Counted from the first letter of the stretch, positions 52,942-63,884 are shown. The stretch: DNA of 64,000 nucleotides from an uncultured Burkholderiaceae bacterium (GCA_937871985.1 CALMPB010000326.1:25455-89454); one strand, 5' to 3'. Numbers and translations: made by a program. Notes: a model not told the origin generated them from the sequence alone.

Positions 52942-55278
52942 TCAGAAACCGGTGCCGATCTGGAACTGGAATGCCTGCTTGTCGTCGCCTTCCTTGGCGT
53001 TGAGGGCGCGGCCGAAAGACAGCTCGAGCGGACCCATGGGCGACTGCCACGACAGGCCGATACCGGCCGAATAACGCCAGCCGCATGGGTCGACGACGGC
53101 ATGGTTGATGCCGTCCATGCAAGTCAGGCCGTTGCCGGCCGAGACCTGGCCGACGTCGCCAAACACGAACCAGCGCAGGGTTTTGTCGCGCGACGTGCCG
53201 GGGAAAGGCAGGTACAGCTGCACCGTGCCGACGATGCGGCGCGCGCCGCCCAGGTAATCGCCCGTTACGGTATCGCGCGGGCCCAGCGACGCGCCTTCGT
53301 AGCCGCGCACCGAACCGATACCGCCGCCGTAGACGTTCTTGATGATGGGGAAAGGCTTGCCGCCGTAGGAGCGCGCCCAATCGACCGTGCCGTTCAGGGC
53401 CAGCGTGAAATTGCGGCCCAGCGGCACGAAGAACTGCTGCTGGCCGCTAAGCTTGTAGTAGCGCAGATCCATGGTGGAGATATCGCCCGAAAGACGCGTA
53501 TAGCTGCCCTTGGTGGGCGCCAGCGCGCTGTCTCGGGTGTCCTTGGACCAGCCCAGGTTGAAGATGACGGAATTGGTGGTGCGGCCGTACTGGTTGACGA
53601 AGTCGGTATAGGCCTGCGGCGGCGTATACAGGTCGATGGAGTTGTGCTCGTAGCTGACGCCCGTGAAAACGCGATCGTATTCGGAAATGGGCACGCCGAA
53701 GTTCACGCCGCCGCCCAGGGCCGTGACGCGATAGTCGCCCTGATCGTCGCTGCTGGTCTGGTACGGCGTGGTGCGGCGGTAGTACAGCGAAGTGGTCTTG
53801 CTGATGCCGTCCTTGGTCCAGTACGGGTCGGTGTGCGCCAGCACCGCGGCGCGATTGGTCTTGCTGGTGTTGACCTGCAGCGACAGGCTTTGGCCGCTGC
53901 CGAAAATATTGTCCTGGCTGATGCCGGCCGACAAAATGACCTTGTCGGTGGAGCCGTAGCCCACGCCCAGGTTGATGAGGCCGGTGGGTTTTTCCTTGAC
54001 GTCGACGTTGACGTCGATTTGGTCGCTGGAGCCGGGCACGGGCTCGGTGGCGACGTTGACGTCGGTGAAGTAGCCAAGGCGGTCGATGCGGTCGCGCGAC
54101 TTCTTGATGCTGCCGGCGTCGTACCAGGCGGATTCGTTCTGCAGCATTTCGCGGCGCACGACCTGATCGCGCGTGCGCGTGTTGCCGCCGATCTGGATGC
54201 GGCGCACATAGACGCGGCGGCCTGGATCCACATAGAAGGTCAGGTCGGTTTCGTGCTTTTCACGGTCGAGCACCGGGTTGGGGTTGACGTTGGCGAATGC
54301 ATAGCCCAGGCCGCCCAGGTAATCGGTAATGGCCTTGACCGTGGCATTGCTTTTCGCCGCCGAGAAGGTTTCGCCGGCCTTGACCTGGATGAGTTTCTGG
54401 ATTTTGTCGTCCAGGCCCAGCAGGTCGCCCGCCAGCTTGACGCTGCGCACCTTGTAGGGTTCGCCTTCGTGGATGGTGAAGGTGATGTAGATGCTTTCGC
54501 GGTCGGGCGAAATGGACACCTGGGGCGGCTCGGACGAGAATTCGAGGTAGCCGCGGTCGAGATAGAACGAGCGGATGCGCTCGACGTCGCCTTCGAGCTT
54601 TTCACGCGAATACTTGTCGGTGCCGGTATACCAGGTCATCATGCCCGACGTGGTCAGCTCGAGCTCGTCTTCTAGGGTGCTTTGCGAAAACGCCTTGTTG
54701 CCCACGAAGTTGATTTGCTTGATGGTGGAGACTTCGCCTTCGAAGATATCGAAGCTGACCCCGACGCGGTTGCGCGGCAGCGGCGTAATGATGGGGTTGA
54801 TTTCGACCCCGTACTTGCCCTTGGACAAATACTGCTGCTTGAGCTGGAACACCGCTTGCTCCAGCATGGCCTGGTCGAACACTCGGCCGGGGCCGAAACC
54901 CACGCCGTTCAAGGATTTATTGAGCCCCGTGGCGTCGAACGCGCGCATGCCGTTGAACGAAACCGAGGCGATGGTGGGCCGCTCTTTGACCGTGACCACC
55001 AGCACGTCGTTGGTGGTGTCGATTTTGACGTCGCTGAAAAAACCCGTGGCGTAAAGGCGCTGGATGGCTTCGGCCGCCTGGGCGTCGGTGAACTTCTCGC
55101 CCACCTTGACCGGCAAATAATTGAACACCGTACCGGCGTCCACACGCTGGATGCCGTCGACACGGATGTCCTTCACCACGAAGGGGGAAAATGCGCTGGC
55201 AATGCCGGGCGCGAGCAGCGCGGCCAAAACCATAGGCAAAGCACGCTTTAAAAAAGGGAGATTCCGGCGCAGCGACAT
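52942..55278 (-). CDS. bamA: Outer membrane assembly factor BamA
   Basis: A 778-residue Omp85 protein: signal peptide (to about ASA-F, 29), five POTRA domains (about 30-350, the first with VKDIRVDGIQRVDAGTVFNYLPV split by normal variation), and a C-terminal 16-strand barrel with the conserved VRGYEGASLGPRD loop. It ends in the aromatic F expected of outer-membrane barrels. It inserts barrel proteins into the outer membrane. Confidence 0.97.
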   Translation of the reverse strand: MSLRRNLPFLKRALPMVLAALLAPGIASAFSPFVVKDIRVDGIQRVDAGTVFNYLPVKVGEKFTDAQAAEAIQRLYATGFFSDVKIDTTNDVLVVTVKERPTIASVSFNGMRAFDATGLNKSLNGVGFGPGRVFDQAMLEQAVFQLKQQYLSKGKYGVEINPIITPLPRNRVGVSFDIFEGEVSTIKQINFVGNKAFSQSTLEDELELTTSGMMTWYTGTDKYSREKLEGDVERIRSFYLDRGYLEFSSEPPQVSISPDRESIYITFTIHEGEPYKVRSVKLAGDLLGLDDKIQKLIQVKAGETFSAAKSNATVKAITDYLGGLGYAFANVNPNPVLDREKHETDLTFYVDPGRRVYVRRIQIGGNTRTRDQVVRREMLQNESAWYDAGSIKKSRDRIDRLGYFTDVNVATEPVPGSSDQIDVNVDVKEKPTGLINLGVGYGSTDKVILSAGISQDNIFGSGQSLSLQVNTSKTNRAAVLAHTDPYWTKDGISKTTSLYYRRTTPYQTSSDDQGDYRVTALGGGVNFGVPISEYDRVFTGVSYEHNSIDLYTPPQAYTDFVNQYGRTTNSVIFNLGWSKDTRDSALAPTKGSYTRLSGDISTMDLRYYKLSGQQQFFVPLGRNFTLALNGTVDWARSYGGKPFPIIKNVYGGGIGSVRGYEGASLGPRDTVTGDYLGGARRIVGTVQLYLPFPGTSRDKTLRWFVFGDVGQVSAGNGLTCMDGINHAVVDPCGWRYSAGIGLSWQSPMGPLELSFGRALNAKEGDDKQAFQFQIGTGF

Positions 55279-55331
55279 CCTAGAGGATCCTTAGTCGATC
55301 AAATGGTGAGGGATTGTAAGGCAGAAAGCCA

Positions 55332-56663
55332 TCAACTGAAAAGGCGGGTGAAGTCATTGAAGAACGCAAGCCCCATGAGCGCCGCCAGCAAGCCCAGCCC
55401 CACCCGCTGGCCGGTTTCGAGCCATTGTTCCGGCACGGGTTTGCCCCTTGCGATTTCCAGGACATAGTACATAAGATGGCCGCCGTCGAGCATGGGAATG
55501 GGCAATAAATTCAAGACTCCGATACTAACACTGATCAAGGCCAAAAAGCCTATGTAGGCGGCAAGGCCGATGCGCGCGGTCTGCCCGGCATAATCGGCGA
55601 TGGTGACGGGGCCGCTGATATTGCGCACCGAAACCGAGCCCGTGGCCATGCGGCCCATCATCTTCAGCGAGAACCAGGCGGTTTCATACGTGCGGGAAAT
55701 ACCGCGCCACAGGCTGTCGAATATTCCGTAACGCACCGTTACCATGGGAAAATCCGCGCCCAGCATGACGCCGATGCGCCCCACCTTCTGGCCGCCCGAC
55801 GTTTCGGCCTGAGGCACGACGGTCAGCGTGACGGGCACACCCTGGCGCAGGACGGTAATTGCGATTGGCTGGCCGGCGTGCGCCTGGATTTCCTTGACCA
55901 GGGCGCTGGCGCCGGGATTTTTCAGCTCGCCGGCGGAAACAATGATATCGCCCACGGCCAGACCGGCCAGGGCGCCTGCGCCGCCAGGCGTGATTTGCGC
56001 CACCTCGGGCCGCGGCGAGGCCAGAACCAGGCCGGCCTTGGCCATGGGATCGGCCCCGTCGGGTTCGGGCGCCGCCGCCTGCAACACCAGCGTACGGGTG
56101 TGCACCGCGCCGCCGGAACCTTCGACCTGCACGGCCACCTTGCCGCCCGATGTCAGCGCATCCAGCAAATTCCAGCGGGCATCGCCCCACGAGCGGACGT
56201 CGGCGCCGCCGATGCGGGTGATGCGATCTCCTGGCTGGAAGCCCGCCTGGGCCGCCGGGGTATTGGGCGCCGGTGCGGCAACGATGGCGGCCGGCTCTTG
56301 CGTTCCCGCCAGATTGAGCAAGGTGTAAAGCAAGGCAGCCAGCACGAAATTGGCAACAGGGCCGGCCGCGACGATCAGGAACCGCCTGCCTACGCTTTTG
56401 CGGTTGAACGCCTGCGCCGCCTCGGCCTCGCTGGCCCCCGGCGGGGGATCGTCGAGCATCTTGACATAGCCGCCCAGGGGAATGGCAGAAAGCGCCCATT
56501 CGGTGCCCCGGCGATCGACGCGGCGCGCAATAACCTTGCCGAAGCCCACGGAGAAACGCAGAACCCTGACGCCGCAACGCCGAGCCACCCAATAATGGCC
56601 CAGCTCGTGAAACGTGATAAGCAGCCCCAGGGCCACCGCAAAGGCAAGCAAGGTGTAAAGCAT
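55332..56663 (-). CDS. rseP: Site-2 zinc metalloprotease RseP
   Basis: A 443-residue intramembrane protease with HEXXH in FHELGHYWVARRCGV (about 19-33), two PDZ domains between the helices (about 115-300), and the distal LPIPMLDGGHLMYY motif. It cleaves membrane anti-sigma factors such as RseA and remnant signal peptides. Position between dxr and bamA is conserved. Confidence 0.96.
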   Translation of the reverse strand: MLYTLLAFAVALGLLITFHELGHYWVARRCGVRVLRFSVGFGKVIARRVDRRGTEWALSAIPLGGYVKMLDDPPPGASEAEAAQAFNRKSVGRRFLIVAAGPVANFVLAALLYTLLNLAGTQEPAAIVAAPAPNTPAAQAGFQPGDRITRIGGADVRSWGDARWNLLDALTSGGKVAVQVEGSGGAVHTRTLVLQAAAPEPDGADPMAKAGLVLASPRPEVAQITPGGAGALAGLAVGDIIVSAGELKNPGASALVKEIQAHAGQPIAITVLRQGVPVTLTVVPQAETSGGQKVGRIGVMLGADFPMVTVRYGIFDSLWRGISRTYETAWFSLKMMGRMATGSVSVRNISGPVTIADYAGQTARIGLAAYIGFLALISVSIGVLNLLPIPMLDGGHLMYYVLEIARGKPVPEQWLETGQRVGLGLLAALMGLAFFNDFTRLFS

Positions 56664-56797
56664 GAAACTCCTGGACGCGGCCCCGCGCGGCCGCTACAAA
56701 ACCCTGTGACGAAAGCCCGCGGGCAAGCGGGCGATGCTCGCCGCATATTGTACTAGCATCAGGAGCGTGGGCGGCGCGGATTTTCCGCTCAGCGCGG

Positions 56798-58000
56798 TCA
56801 GGGCTTCCCCTGGCAAAATTCCTCGGCGATGCGGCGCGCGCGCGCATCGAGGTCGAGCACGTCGCCCAGCGAATCGAGTTCCGGCGCGGCTTGGCCCGCC
56901 AGGCGGTCGAGGCTGTGCTCGATGACCGGGGCGATTTGGGTAAAGCGGATGCGCTCATCCAGAAAATGGGCGACCGCGATTTCGTTGGCGGCATTCAGGG
57001 CGATACAGGCGGCCTGCCCGGCTTCCAGCGCGCCGAACGACAGCTTGAGGCAAGGAAAGCGTCGCAGGTCGGGCTCTTCGAAATCGAGTCGGCCCAGGGC
57101 GGCCAGCCCCAGCAGGCCGACGCCGCTTTCTATCCTTTCGGGAAAGCCCAGGCCGTAGGCGATGGGCGTACGCATATCGGGCTGCCCAAGTTGCGCCAGA
57201 ATGGAGCCGTCTTCGTATTCGACCATGGAATGCACCATGCTTTGCGGATGAATGACGACCTGGATGCGCTGCAACGGCATGGCGAACAGCCAATGGGCCT
57301 CGATGACTTCCAGGCCCTTGTTGAGCATGGTCGCCGAGTCCACCGATATTTTGCGCCCCATGCGCCAATTGGGGTGGGCGCAGGCCTGATCCGGGGTGAC
57401 CTCGGGCAAGGCGCCCAGCTCCACCGTGCGGAACGGGCCGCCCGAAGCGGTCAGCAGCAGGCGCCGCACGCCTTTGGCGGGAACTGTCAGGGCTTCGGCC
57501 CGCCCGGTCTGGGGCAGGCATTGAAAAATGGCGTTGTGCTCGCTGTCGATGGGAAGGAGTTCGGCGCCGTTCTCGCGAACCGTGCGCATGAACAGGCTGC
57601 CGGCCGCCACTAGGGCCTCTTTGTTGGCCAGCAATATGCGCTTGCCGGCGCGCGCCGCCGCCAGCGCCGCGGGCAGGCCGGCCGCGCCGACGATGGCCGC
57701 CATGACCGTCGTCACTTCCGCGTCGGCGGCCGTCTGCTCCAGCGCCTGGGCCCCTACCCGCACTTCCGGCTCGGGCCGTCCCGCGGGCCAGGCCTGGGCA
57801 AACCGCCGGGCCGCTTCGTCGTCGGGCACGACGACCACCGGCGCACCCGACTTCCACGCCTGCGCGGCCAGTTTTTCGATGCGGCTGAACGCGCTGAGCG
57901 CGTACACCGACATGCGCTCGGGGTGCCGGGCGATGACGTCCAGTGTATTTTCGCCGATGGAACCGGTGGCTCCCAGCACGCAAATTCGTTGATGCTTCAT
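56798..58000 (-). CDS. dxr: 1-deoxy-D-xylulose-5-phosphate reductoisomerase
   Basis: A 400-residue enzyme of the MEP isoprenoid pathway: NADPH motif [13 protein letters not shown] (10-22), [13 protein letters not shown], the metal and substrate residues in [21 protein letters not shown] and [23 protein letters not shown]. The start at 58000 overlaps the cdsA stop as ATGA. A GC hairpin and a TACAAT box lie in the following 134-bp spacer before rseP. Confidence 0.97.
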   Translation of the reverse strand: MKHQRICVLGATGSIGENTLDVIARHPERMSVYALSAFSRIEKLAAQAWKSGAPVVVVPDDEAARRFAQAWPAGRPEPEVRVGAQALEQTAADAEVTTVMAAIVGAAGLPAALAAARAGKRILLANKEALVAAGSLFMRTVRENGAELLPIDSEHNAIFQCLPQTGRAEALTVPAKGVRRLLLTASGGPFRTVELGALPEVTPDQACAHPNWRMGRKISVDSATMLNKGLEVIEAHWLFAMPLQRIQVVIHPQSMVHSMVEYEDGSILAQLGQPDMRTPIAYGLGFPERIESGVGLLGLAALGRLDFEEPDLRRFPCLKLSFGALEAGQAACIALNAANEIAVAHFLDERIRFTQIAPVIEHSLDRLAGQAAPELDSLGDVLDLDARARRIAEEFCQGKP

Positions 58001-58860
58001 GACATGAATAGTCCGGACAATAGCAAGGCTACCGGCGCCACCGGCAGCAAGGCATCGATACGATCGTACACACCGCCGTGCCCGGGCAGCAACTGGCTGG
58101 AGTCCTTGACGCCGGCCCGGCGCTTGAGCAGCGATTCGAACAGGTCGCCGACGATCGACAGCGCCGCCAGCAAGGCGGCGATGACGGCCACAGCCCACCA
58201 GGGCCAGCGGGCCGCCAGGACGTCGCCGAAGCTGCCCGGCCACCACGTGCTGGCCAGCACCCATGCGACAGCCGCAACGACGCCTCCCGCCGCGCCTTCC
58301 CAGGTTTTGCCGGGGCTGACGCGCGGCGCCAGCTTGCGGCGGCCAAACGCCCTGCCGGTAAAATATGCCGCGATGTCGGCGCACCAGATCAGCGCCATCA
58401 GCGACACCAGGAACCACGCGCCCTGCGCCAGATAAAGTTGAACCAGGGCCACCCAGGCCGCGACGACGGCCAGCACCCCGAACAGGCTGAGCCACGCGCT
58501 GCCCGCGCGGCCCTGCGCATCGCCGCGCACGACCAGGGCCGTTGCGCCGATCACCCAGACCGCCGCGACGGCCGGCACGAGCCAGCCGCCCAGCCAATCC
58601 GACAGGTTCAGCACCAGCGAAGACGAGGTTTCATCCAGCCACGGCACGGCCAGCGCCAGCGCGAAAACAAAAAAAAGCAGGCCCGCCAGCACCGGGCCCA
58701 TGGAGGATTTGCCGGGCCAGGTAAGCCGCAGCCATTCCCACAAGGCGCAGGCCGCGGCCAGGCTGAGCAACAGCACCAGCGGCCAGGGCGTGGCCGCAAG
58801 CAGCGCCCCGAGCAGCACCGCAAGCAGGATTATCGCGGTCACGACGCGCTGAGCCAGCAT
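57997..58860 (-). CDS. cdsA: Phosphatidate cytidylyltransferase
   Basis: A 287-residue membrane enzyme with about eight hydrophobic segments and the family signature near the C-terminus, [26 protein letters not shown]. It makes CDP-diacylglycerol for phospholipid synthesis. uppS lies 21 nt upstream. Confidence 0.95.
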   Translation of the reverse strand: MLAQRVVTAIILLAVLLGALLAATPWPLVLLLSLAAACALWEWLRLTWPGKSSMGPVLAGLLFFVFALALAVPWLDETSSSLVLNLSDWLGGWLVPAVAAVWVIGATALVVRGDAQGRAGSAWLSLFGVLAVVAAWVALVQLYLAQGAWFLVSLMALIWCADIAAYFTGRAFGRRKLAPRVSPGKTWEGAAGGVVAAVAWVLASTWWPGSFGDVLAARWPWWAVAVIAALLAALSIVGDLFESLLKRRAGVKDSSQLLPGHGGVYDRIDALLPVAPVALLLSGLFMS

Positions 58861-58881
58861 AGGAAGCTCCGTTCTGGTGGG

Positions 58882-59649
58882 TTATTGCTTGGACTGGGCC
58901 AATTGGGCGCTGGTGCGGCCGAACCGGCGCTCGCGGCCACGGTACCACTCGAAGGCGGCGTCGATTTCCCGGGCGCCGAAATCAGGCCAGTAGCCGTCGG
59001 TGAAATACAGCTCGGTATAGGCAAGCTGCCAGATCAGAAAGTTGGAAACCCGCTGCTCGCCGCCCGTGCGGATGAACAGGTCGGGCTCGGGCGCCCAGGA
59101 CATGGAAAGATGCGCGCTCAGCGCCTCTTCGTCGATATTCTGGGGGGTTTTGGCCAGCTCGGGGCTGCCGGCAAGCAGGCTGCGCACGGCCTGCAGGATA
59201 TCCCAACGGCCGCCGTAATTGGCGGCGATGGTCAGGTTGAGCGCGCTGTTGTGCTCGGTGCGCCGCTCGGCGGCGCGGATGAGCTCTTGCAGCTTGGGCT
59301 CGAACGCCGACAAATCGCCCACGACGCGCAAACGCACGCCCTGCTCGTCGAGCTTGTCGACTTCTTTTTCGAGGGTCTGGACGAACAGCCGCATGAGCAG
59401 CGAGACCTCGTCCTCGGGCCGGCGCCAGTTTTCGGAGCTGAAGGCGAACAGAGTCAGGTACTGAACCCCGCGCTTGCCGCAAGCCTCGACCACCCGGCGC
59501 ACCGCCTGCACTCCCCGCGCATGGCCCGCCGCGCGCGGCAGGAAACGCTTGGTCGCCCAGCGCCCGTTGCCATCCATGATGACAGCGAGGTGCCTGGGCA
59601 CGTCGGTGCTTTGGGGAATGCCTAGGGTCGAGCTGTTTGAAGTAGCCAT
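58882..59649 (-). CDS. uppS: Isoprenyl transferase (undecaprenyl diphosphate synthase)
   Basis: A 255-residue cis-prenyltransferase with [20 protein letters not shown] near 24, [11 protein letters not shown] near 68 and the C-terminal [23 protein letters not shown]. It makes the C55 lipid carrier for peptidoglycan and O-antigen. Confidence 0.96.
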   Translation of the reverse strand: MATSNSSTLGIPQSTDVPRHLAVIMDGNGRWATKRFLPRAAGHARGVQAVRRVVEACGKRGVQYLTLFAFSSENWRRPEDEVSLLMRLFVQTLEKEVDKLDEQGVRLRVVGDLSAFEPKLQELIRAAERRTEHNSALNLTIAANYGGRWDILQAVRSLLAGSPELAKTPQNIDEEALSAHLSMSWAPEPDLFIRTGGEQRVSNFLIWQLAYTELYFTDGYWPDFGAREIDAAFEWYRGRERRFGRTSAQLAQSKQ

Positions 59650-59676
59650 AACAAGGTATCGGAACAGGCGCCGCGC

Positions 59677-60237
59677 CTATACCGTCATGATCTCGGCTTC
59701 TTTCTGGGCCACCAGCTTATCGATCTCGACCACGCTTTTGTCGGTGAGCTTTTGCACTTCGTCCTGCGAGCGGCGCTCGTCGTCCTCGGAAATTTCCTTG
59801 TCCTTGACCAGCTTTTTAAGTGCATCGTTGGCGTCGCGGCGCAGATTGCGCACCGCCACCTTGGCGTCCTCGCCCTCGCTGCGCACTACCTTGGTGAGGT
59901 CGCGGCGGCGCTCTTCGGTAAGGGCCGGCATGGGAACGCGAATGTTGTCGCCCATGGAAACCGGGTTCAAACCCAGATCAGAATCGCGAATCGCCTTTTC
60001 GACCGGGCCCACCATGTTTTTTTCGTAGGGCTGCACACTCAGCGTGCGCGCATCGACGACATTGACGTTGGCAACCTGCCCCACGGGCACGGGCGAGCCA
60101 TAGTACTCGACCAGCACATGGTCGAGAATGCCGCCATGGGCGCGGCCGGTGCGGATTTTGGCCAGATTGGTCTTGAGCGCATCGATGCTTTTCGCCATGC
60201 GCTCTTCAGCGGATTTCTTGACGTCTGAAAGACTCAT
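59677..60237 (-). CDS. frr: Ribosome recycling factor
   Basis: A 186-residue [37 protein letters not shown] and the C-terminal helical [22 protein letters not shown]. With EF-G it splits post-termination ribosomes. It starts 13 nt after pyrH. Confidence 0.97.
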   Translation of the reverse strand: MSLSDVKKSAEERMAKSIDALKTNLAKIRTGRAHGGILDHVLVEYYGSPVPVGQVANVNVVDARTLSVQPYEKNMVGPVEKAIRDSDLGLNPVSMGDNIRVPMPALTEERRRDLTKVVRSEGEDAKVAVRNLRRDANDALKKLVKDKEISEDDERRSQDEVQKLTDKSVVEIDKLVAQKEAEIMTV

Positions 60238-60250
60238 TGTTATTCCTTTA

Positions 60251-60967
60251 TCAAACGTGAACCAAAGTGCCTTCGTCTTCGCCGGCCACCACGCGCTTCA
60301 GCGCGCCTGGCTTGTTGATGGAAAACACCTTGATCGGCAATTTCTGGTCGCGGCACAGCGCAAACGCCGTGGCGTCCATGACTTCAAGGCGCCGCACGAT
60401 AGCTTCGTCGAAGCTGATGCGGGCATAGCGGGTGGCGGCGGGATCCTTGTTGGGATCCGCGCTGTATATGCCATCGACCTTGGTGGCCTTGAGCACGATT
60501 TCGGCGCCGATTTCGGCGCCCCGCAAGGCGGCCGCCGTATCCGTCGTGAAAAACGGATTGCCGGTGCCCGCCGCGAACACCACGACCTTGCCTTCTTCGA
60601 GGTAGCGCAACGCCTTGGGGCGGATGTAGGGTTCGACGACCTGGTCGATGTTCAAGGCCGACTGCACCCGGGTATCGACGCCGCGGTGCTTGAGGGCGTC
60701 CTGCAGGGCCAGTGCGTTCATGATGGTGGCCATCATGCCCATGTAGTCGGCCGTGGCGCGATCCATGCCCTGGGCGCCCGGAGCCACGCCCCGGAAAATA
60801 TTGCCGCCGCCGATCACGATAGCCAGTTCGACACCTTGCGCGGAAACCTCCGCGATGTCTTCGGTCATGCGTAGAATCGTGGAACGGTTGATCCCAAATG
60901 CGTCTTCGCCCATCAGCGCTTCGCCGGAAAGCTTGAGAAGAACGCGCTTGTACGATCTGGAGGTCAT
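60251..60967 (-). CDS. pyrH: UMP kinase
   Basis: A 238-residue amino acid kinase-fold enzyme: [24 protein letters not shown], and [23 protein letters not shown]. It converts UMP to UDP and is normally controlled by GTP and UTP. I start at 60967, where CGGGA is 8 nt upstream; the ATG at 60976 is too close to that site. Confidence 0.96.
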   Translation of the reverse strand: MTSRSYKRVLLKLSGEALMGEDAFGINRSTILRMTEDIAEVSAQGVELAIVIGGGNIFRGVAPGAQGMDRATADYMGMMATIMNALALQDALKHRGVDTRVQSALNIDQVVEPYIRPKALRYLEEGKVVVFAAGTGNPFFTTDTAAALRGAEIGAEIVLKATKVDGIYSADPNKDPAATRYARISFDEAIVRRLEVMDATAFALCRDQKLPIKVFSINKPGALKRVVAGEDEGTLVHV

Positions 60968-61009
60968 AGATAGCATCCCGAGTGATAAACCAACGAAAGT
61001 TTAAGCCAA

Positions 61010-61039
61010 GGCCGGGTTGAGCGCATTGCCCACCCGGCC
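61010..61039 (-). terminator. Hairpin between tsf and pyrH
   Basis: GGCCGGGT (61010-61017) and ACCCGGCC (61032-61039) are perfect 8-bp arms around 14 nt. There is no long T-run, so partial termination or transcript processing is more likely than a full stop. Confidence 0.5.
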
Positions 61040-61063
61040 CTGTATTTTGCCTGAAACGAAGTT

Positions 61064-61942
61064 TTAGGCGTTGCCGGCGGCTGCGGCGGCCACTTCGGCG
61101 GCGAAGTCTTCCGACTTCTTCTCGATGCCTTCACCCACGACATACAGCGCAAAGCGCTGGATGGCGGCGCCCTTTTCCTTGAGCATCTGTTCGACGCTTT
61201 GCTTGTCGTTCTTGACGAAGGGCTGGGACAGCAACGTGACTTCCTTCAGGAACTTCTGCACGGAGCCTTCGACCATTTTGGCGACGATCTCGGCGGGCTT
61301 GCCGGACTCGGCGGCCTTTTGCTCGGCCACCGAGCGCTCGGTGGCGATGGCGGCGGCGTCGACACCGGCGGCATCGATGGCGCGCGGCTTGGTGGCCGCG
61401 ATGTGCATGGCCAGATCCTTGCCGGTTTCTTCGGGACCGCTGAATTCGACCAGCACGCCAATGCGCCCGCCGTGCACGTAGCTGGCGAGCTTGTTGGCGG
61501 TTTGCATGCGCTCGAAACGGCGCACGGAGATGTTTTCGCCGATCTTGCCGACCAGGGCGGCGCGCGTCGTTTCGACGGTGCCTTCACCGAAAGGCAGCTC
61601 GTTCAGGGCGGCCACGTCGGCGGGGTTCTTTTCGGCGATCAGTTGGGCCAACTGATTGATGAACGACACGAAATCGTCGTTCTTGGCCACGAAATCGGTT
61701 TCGCAATTGACTTCGACCACGGCGCCCGTCTGGGAGTCGGAAGCGATGTACAGGCCGACCAGGCCTTCGGCGGTAACGCGGCTGGCGGCCTTGCTGGCCT
61801 TGTTGCCCAGCTTGACACGCAGCAGTTCCTCGGCGCGAGCCATGTCGCCGTCGGCTTCGGTAAGCGCCTTCTTGCATTCCATCATGGGCGCGTCGGTCTT
61901 TTCGCGCAGTTCCTTGACCATCGCAGCAGTAATTTGAGCCAC
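61064..61942 (-). CDS. tsf: Translation elongation factor Ts
   Basis: A 292-residue EF-Ts: N-terminal UBA-like [19 protein letters not shown], the core [14 protein letters not shown] and the dimerisation domain. It exchanges nucleotide on EF-Tu. The start is a GTG at 61942 with GGAGA upstream, giving the conserved N-terminus [10 protein letters not shown]. Confidence 0.97.
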   Translation of the reverse strand: MAQITAAMVKELREKTDAPMMECKKALTEADGDMARAEELLRVKLGNKASKAASRVTAEGLVGLYIASDSQTGAVVEVNCETDFVAKNDDFVSFINQLAQLIAEKNPADVAALNELPFGEGTVETTRAALVGKIGENISVRRFERMQTANKLASYVHGGRIGVLVEFSGPEETGKDLAMHIAATKPRAIDAAGVDAAAIATERSVAEQKAAESGKPAEIVAKMVEGSVQKFLKEVTLLSQPFVKNDKQSVEQMLKEKGAAIQRFALYVVGEGIEKKSEDFAAEVAAAAAGNA

Positions 61943-61966
61943 AGTTTTCTCCAGTATGTAAAACAC

Positions 61967-61985
61967 GCCCCGGTCGGGCCGGGGC
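61967..61985 (-). terminator. Attenuator-like hairpin before tsf
   Basis: On the minus strand GCCCCGG-CCCGA-CCGGGGC is a perfect 7-bp stem followed by GTGTTTT. It lies just upstream of the tsf ribosome site and would lower tsf transcription relative to rpsB, as reported for the rpsB-tsf spacer in E. coli. Confidence 0.55.
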
Positions 61986-62036
61986 TGGGGCAAGCAGAAC
62001 AGCAGGTCGCCCGCAACAGCGGTGCGTCAACCCGCG

Positions 62037-62055
62037 GCCGGGCGCACGGCCCGGC
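62037..62055 (-). other. Hairpin directly after rpsB
   Basis: GCCGGGC-GCACG-GCCCGGC is a perfect 7-bp stem starting 9 nt after the rpsB stop, without a T-run. It could protect the rpsB message from 3' exonucleases. Confidence 0.45.
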
Positions 62056-62064
62056 TCCGTGCGC

Positions 62065-62817
62065 TTACTCGCCGCGCTCTTCGTCGACCTCGACGAATTC
62101 TTCGCCGCCTTCGGCGATTTCTTCGACAAGACCGTTAAGGTTTTGTTCGCGGCCTTCCAGCACGACGTCGGCCATGCCGCGCGCGTACAGCGCAATGGCC
62201 TTGGCCGAGTCGTCGTTGCCGGGAATGACGTACTCAACGCCATCGGGCGAGTGGTTGGTATCGACCACGGCCACGACGGGAATGCCCAGCGTGTTGGCTT
62301 CGGCAACCGCAATCTTGTGGTAGCCGACGTCGATGATGAACAGCGCGTCGGGCAAGGTGTTCATGTCCTTGATGCCGCCGATGGACTTGTTGAGCTTGGC
62401 CAGTTCACGTTCGAACATGAGCGCTTCTTTTTTGCTCATGCTTTCGGTGGCGCCTTCGGCTTGCTGGGCTTCCATTTCCTTGAGGCGCTTGACCGAGCTC
62501 TTGACCGTCTTGAAGTTGGTCATCATGCCGCCCAGCCAGCGGCTGTCGACGTAGGGCATGCCGCAGCGCGCGGCTTCCTGGGCGACCAGTTCGCGCGCCG
62601 CGCGCTTGGTGCCGACGAACAGAACCGAGCCTCCGCGCGCGGCAACCTGGCGCACGAACTTGGCGGCTTCCTGGTATTTGGCAACGGTTTGCTCGAGGTT
62701 GATGATGTGAATCTTGTTACGCTGGCCGAAGATGTATTGCGACATCTTGGGGTTCCAGTAACGGGTTTGGTGGCCAAAGTGCACACCGGCTTCCAGCATT
62801 TCACGCATTAAAGACAT
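62065..62817 (-). CDS. rpsB: 30S ribosomal protein S2
   Basis: A 250-residue S2: [22 protein letters not shown] at the start, then [30 protein letters not shown] and [19 protein letters not shown], with an acidic C-terminal tail. The start at 62817 has GGAGA 4-8 nt upstream. Confidence 0.97.
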   Translation of the reverse strand: MSLMREMLEAGVHFGHQTRYWNPKMSQYIFGQRNKIHIINLEQTVAKYQEAAKFVRQVAARGGSVLFVGTKRAARELVAQEAARCGMPYVDSRWLGGMMTNFKTVKSSVKRLKEMEAQQAEGATESMSKKEALMFERELAKLNKSIGGIKDMNTLPDALFIIDVGYHKIAVAEANTLGIPVVAVVDTNHSPDGVEYVIPGNDDSAKAIALYARGMADVVLEGREQNLNGLVEEIAEGGEEFVEVDEERGE

Positions 62818-62962
62818 TGTATTCTCCAAGGGTTGGGTCTTGCGCCAGGCCTGCATTCGGCAAAAGGCGGCACGATGGGCTTACAATGAACCCAGCACGT
62901 GACCGCCCGCCCCGAACACCCTATAGGTGGCTGGCGCGCGATTTTCTTCCCCGATCTGCGAC

Positions 62963-62986
62963 ATATGACATACATGTATGTCATAT
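62963..62986. promoter_or_regulatory. 24-bp perfect palindrome between rpsB and map
   Basis: The two 12-bp halves of 62963-62986 (ATATGACATACA and its exact complement) meet without a spacer. It lies about 146 bp before rpsB and 89 bp before map. It has no T-run and no coding role, so a dimeric regulator site is the likely reading. Confidence 0.6.
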
Positions 62987-63034
62987 AGCCTGCAACCGCA
63001 GTCAAACGGCAAAGCCGCAAAATTCGGGAAAGCC

Positions 63035-63040
63035 TATAAT
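63035..63040 (+). promoter_or_regulatory. Candidate -10 box of map
   Basis: A perfect TATAAT lies 34 nt before the map start codon. No good -35 element sits 16-18 bp upstream, so promoter strength is uncertain. Confidence 0.4.
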
Positions 63041-63074
63041 TCTACTATCTTTATCCCACACTATTCAAGTCGAA

Positions 63075-63884
63075 ATGAGCAACCTCGTCACCGATCCCGC
63101 AGACCTGGACAAAATGCGCGCCGCTTGCCAGGCCGCGGCGCAAACCCTGGACTTCCTCGAGCCGCACGTCAAGGCCGGCGTCACCACCGGCGAGCTCGAC
63201 CGGCTGTGCATGGACTTCATCACCAACGAGCTGCACGTGAAGTCCGCCACCGTGGGCTACGCCCCTCCGGGCTACCCGCCATTTCCGGCCTCCATCTGCA
63301 CCTCCATCAACCACGTCATCTGCCACGGCATACCGGGCGACAAAGTCCTCAAGAACGGCGACATCATGAACATCGACGTCACCGTCATCAAGGACGGCTG
63401 GTTCGGCGACACCAGCCGCATGTACAGCATCGGCGAACCGTCCATCCTGGCCAAGCGCCTGGTGCAGACCACCTACGACTGCATGTGGATGGGCATCGAA
63501 AAAGTGCGGCCGGGCGCAACCTTGGGCGATATCGGCCACGTCATTCAAAAACATGCCGAAGGCCAGGGCTTTTCCGTCGTGCGCGAATACTGCGGCCACG
63601 GCGTGGGCCGCAAGTTCCACCAGGATCCCCAGGTGCTGCACTATGGCAAGCCCGGCACCGGCGTCAAGCTGCAGCCAGGCATGATCTTCACCATCGAGCC
63701 CATGCTCAACGCCGGCCGCAAGGAAATCCGCCAACTGGCCGACGGCTGGACCATCGTCACCCGCGACCATAGCCTCTCGGCGCAGTGGGAACACAGCATT
63801 CTGGTTACCGACACCGGCTACGAAGTGCTTACCATTTCCCCGGGCATGCCCGCCGCGCCGGGATTCATCCAGGCCGCTGCCTAG
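63075..63884 (+). CDS. map: Methionine aminopeptidase, type I
   Basis: A 269-residue metallopeptidase with the five metal ligands in the expected order: D and D in MNIDVTVIKDGWFGDTSRMY, H in YCGHGVGRKFH, E in FTIEPM and E in SAQWEHSILV. SINHVICHGIP holds the additional substrate His. It removes the initiator Met. The ATG at 63075 gives the conserved start and has no strong ribosome site. The TAG stop is part of the dispersed motif. Confidence 0.96.
   Translation: MSNLVTDPADLDKMRAACQAAAQTLDFLEPHVKAGVTTGELDRLCMDFITNELHVKSATVGYAPPGYPPFPASICTSINHVICHGIPGDKVLKNGDIMNIDVTVIKDGWFGDTSRMYSIGEPSILAKRLVQTTYDCMWMGIEKVRPGATLGDIGHVIQKHAEGQGFSVVREYCGHGVGRKFHQDPQVLHYGKPGTGVKLQPGMIFTIEPMLNAGRKEIRQLADGWTIVTRDHSLSAQWEHSILVTDTGYEVLTISPGMPAAPGFIQAAA

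Noticed and set aside
52867..54675. Plus-strand open frame of 602 codons across bamA
   Set aside because: Antisense to bamA, no recognisable domain, Ala/Val/Asp/Gly-rich composition.
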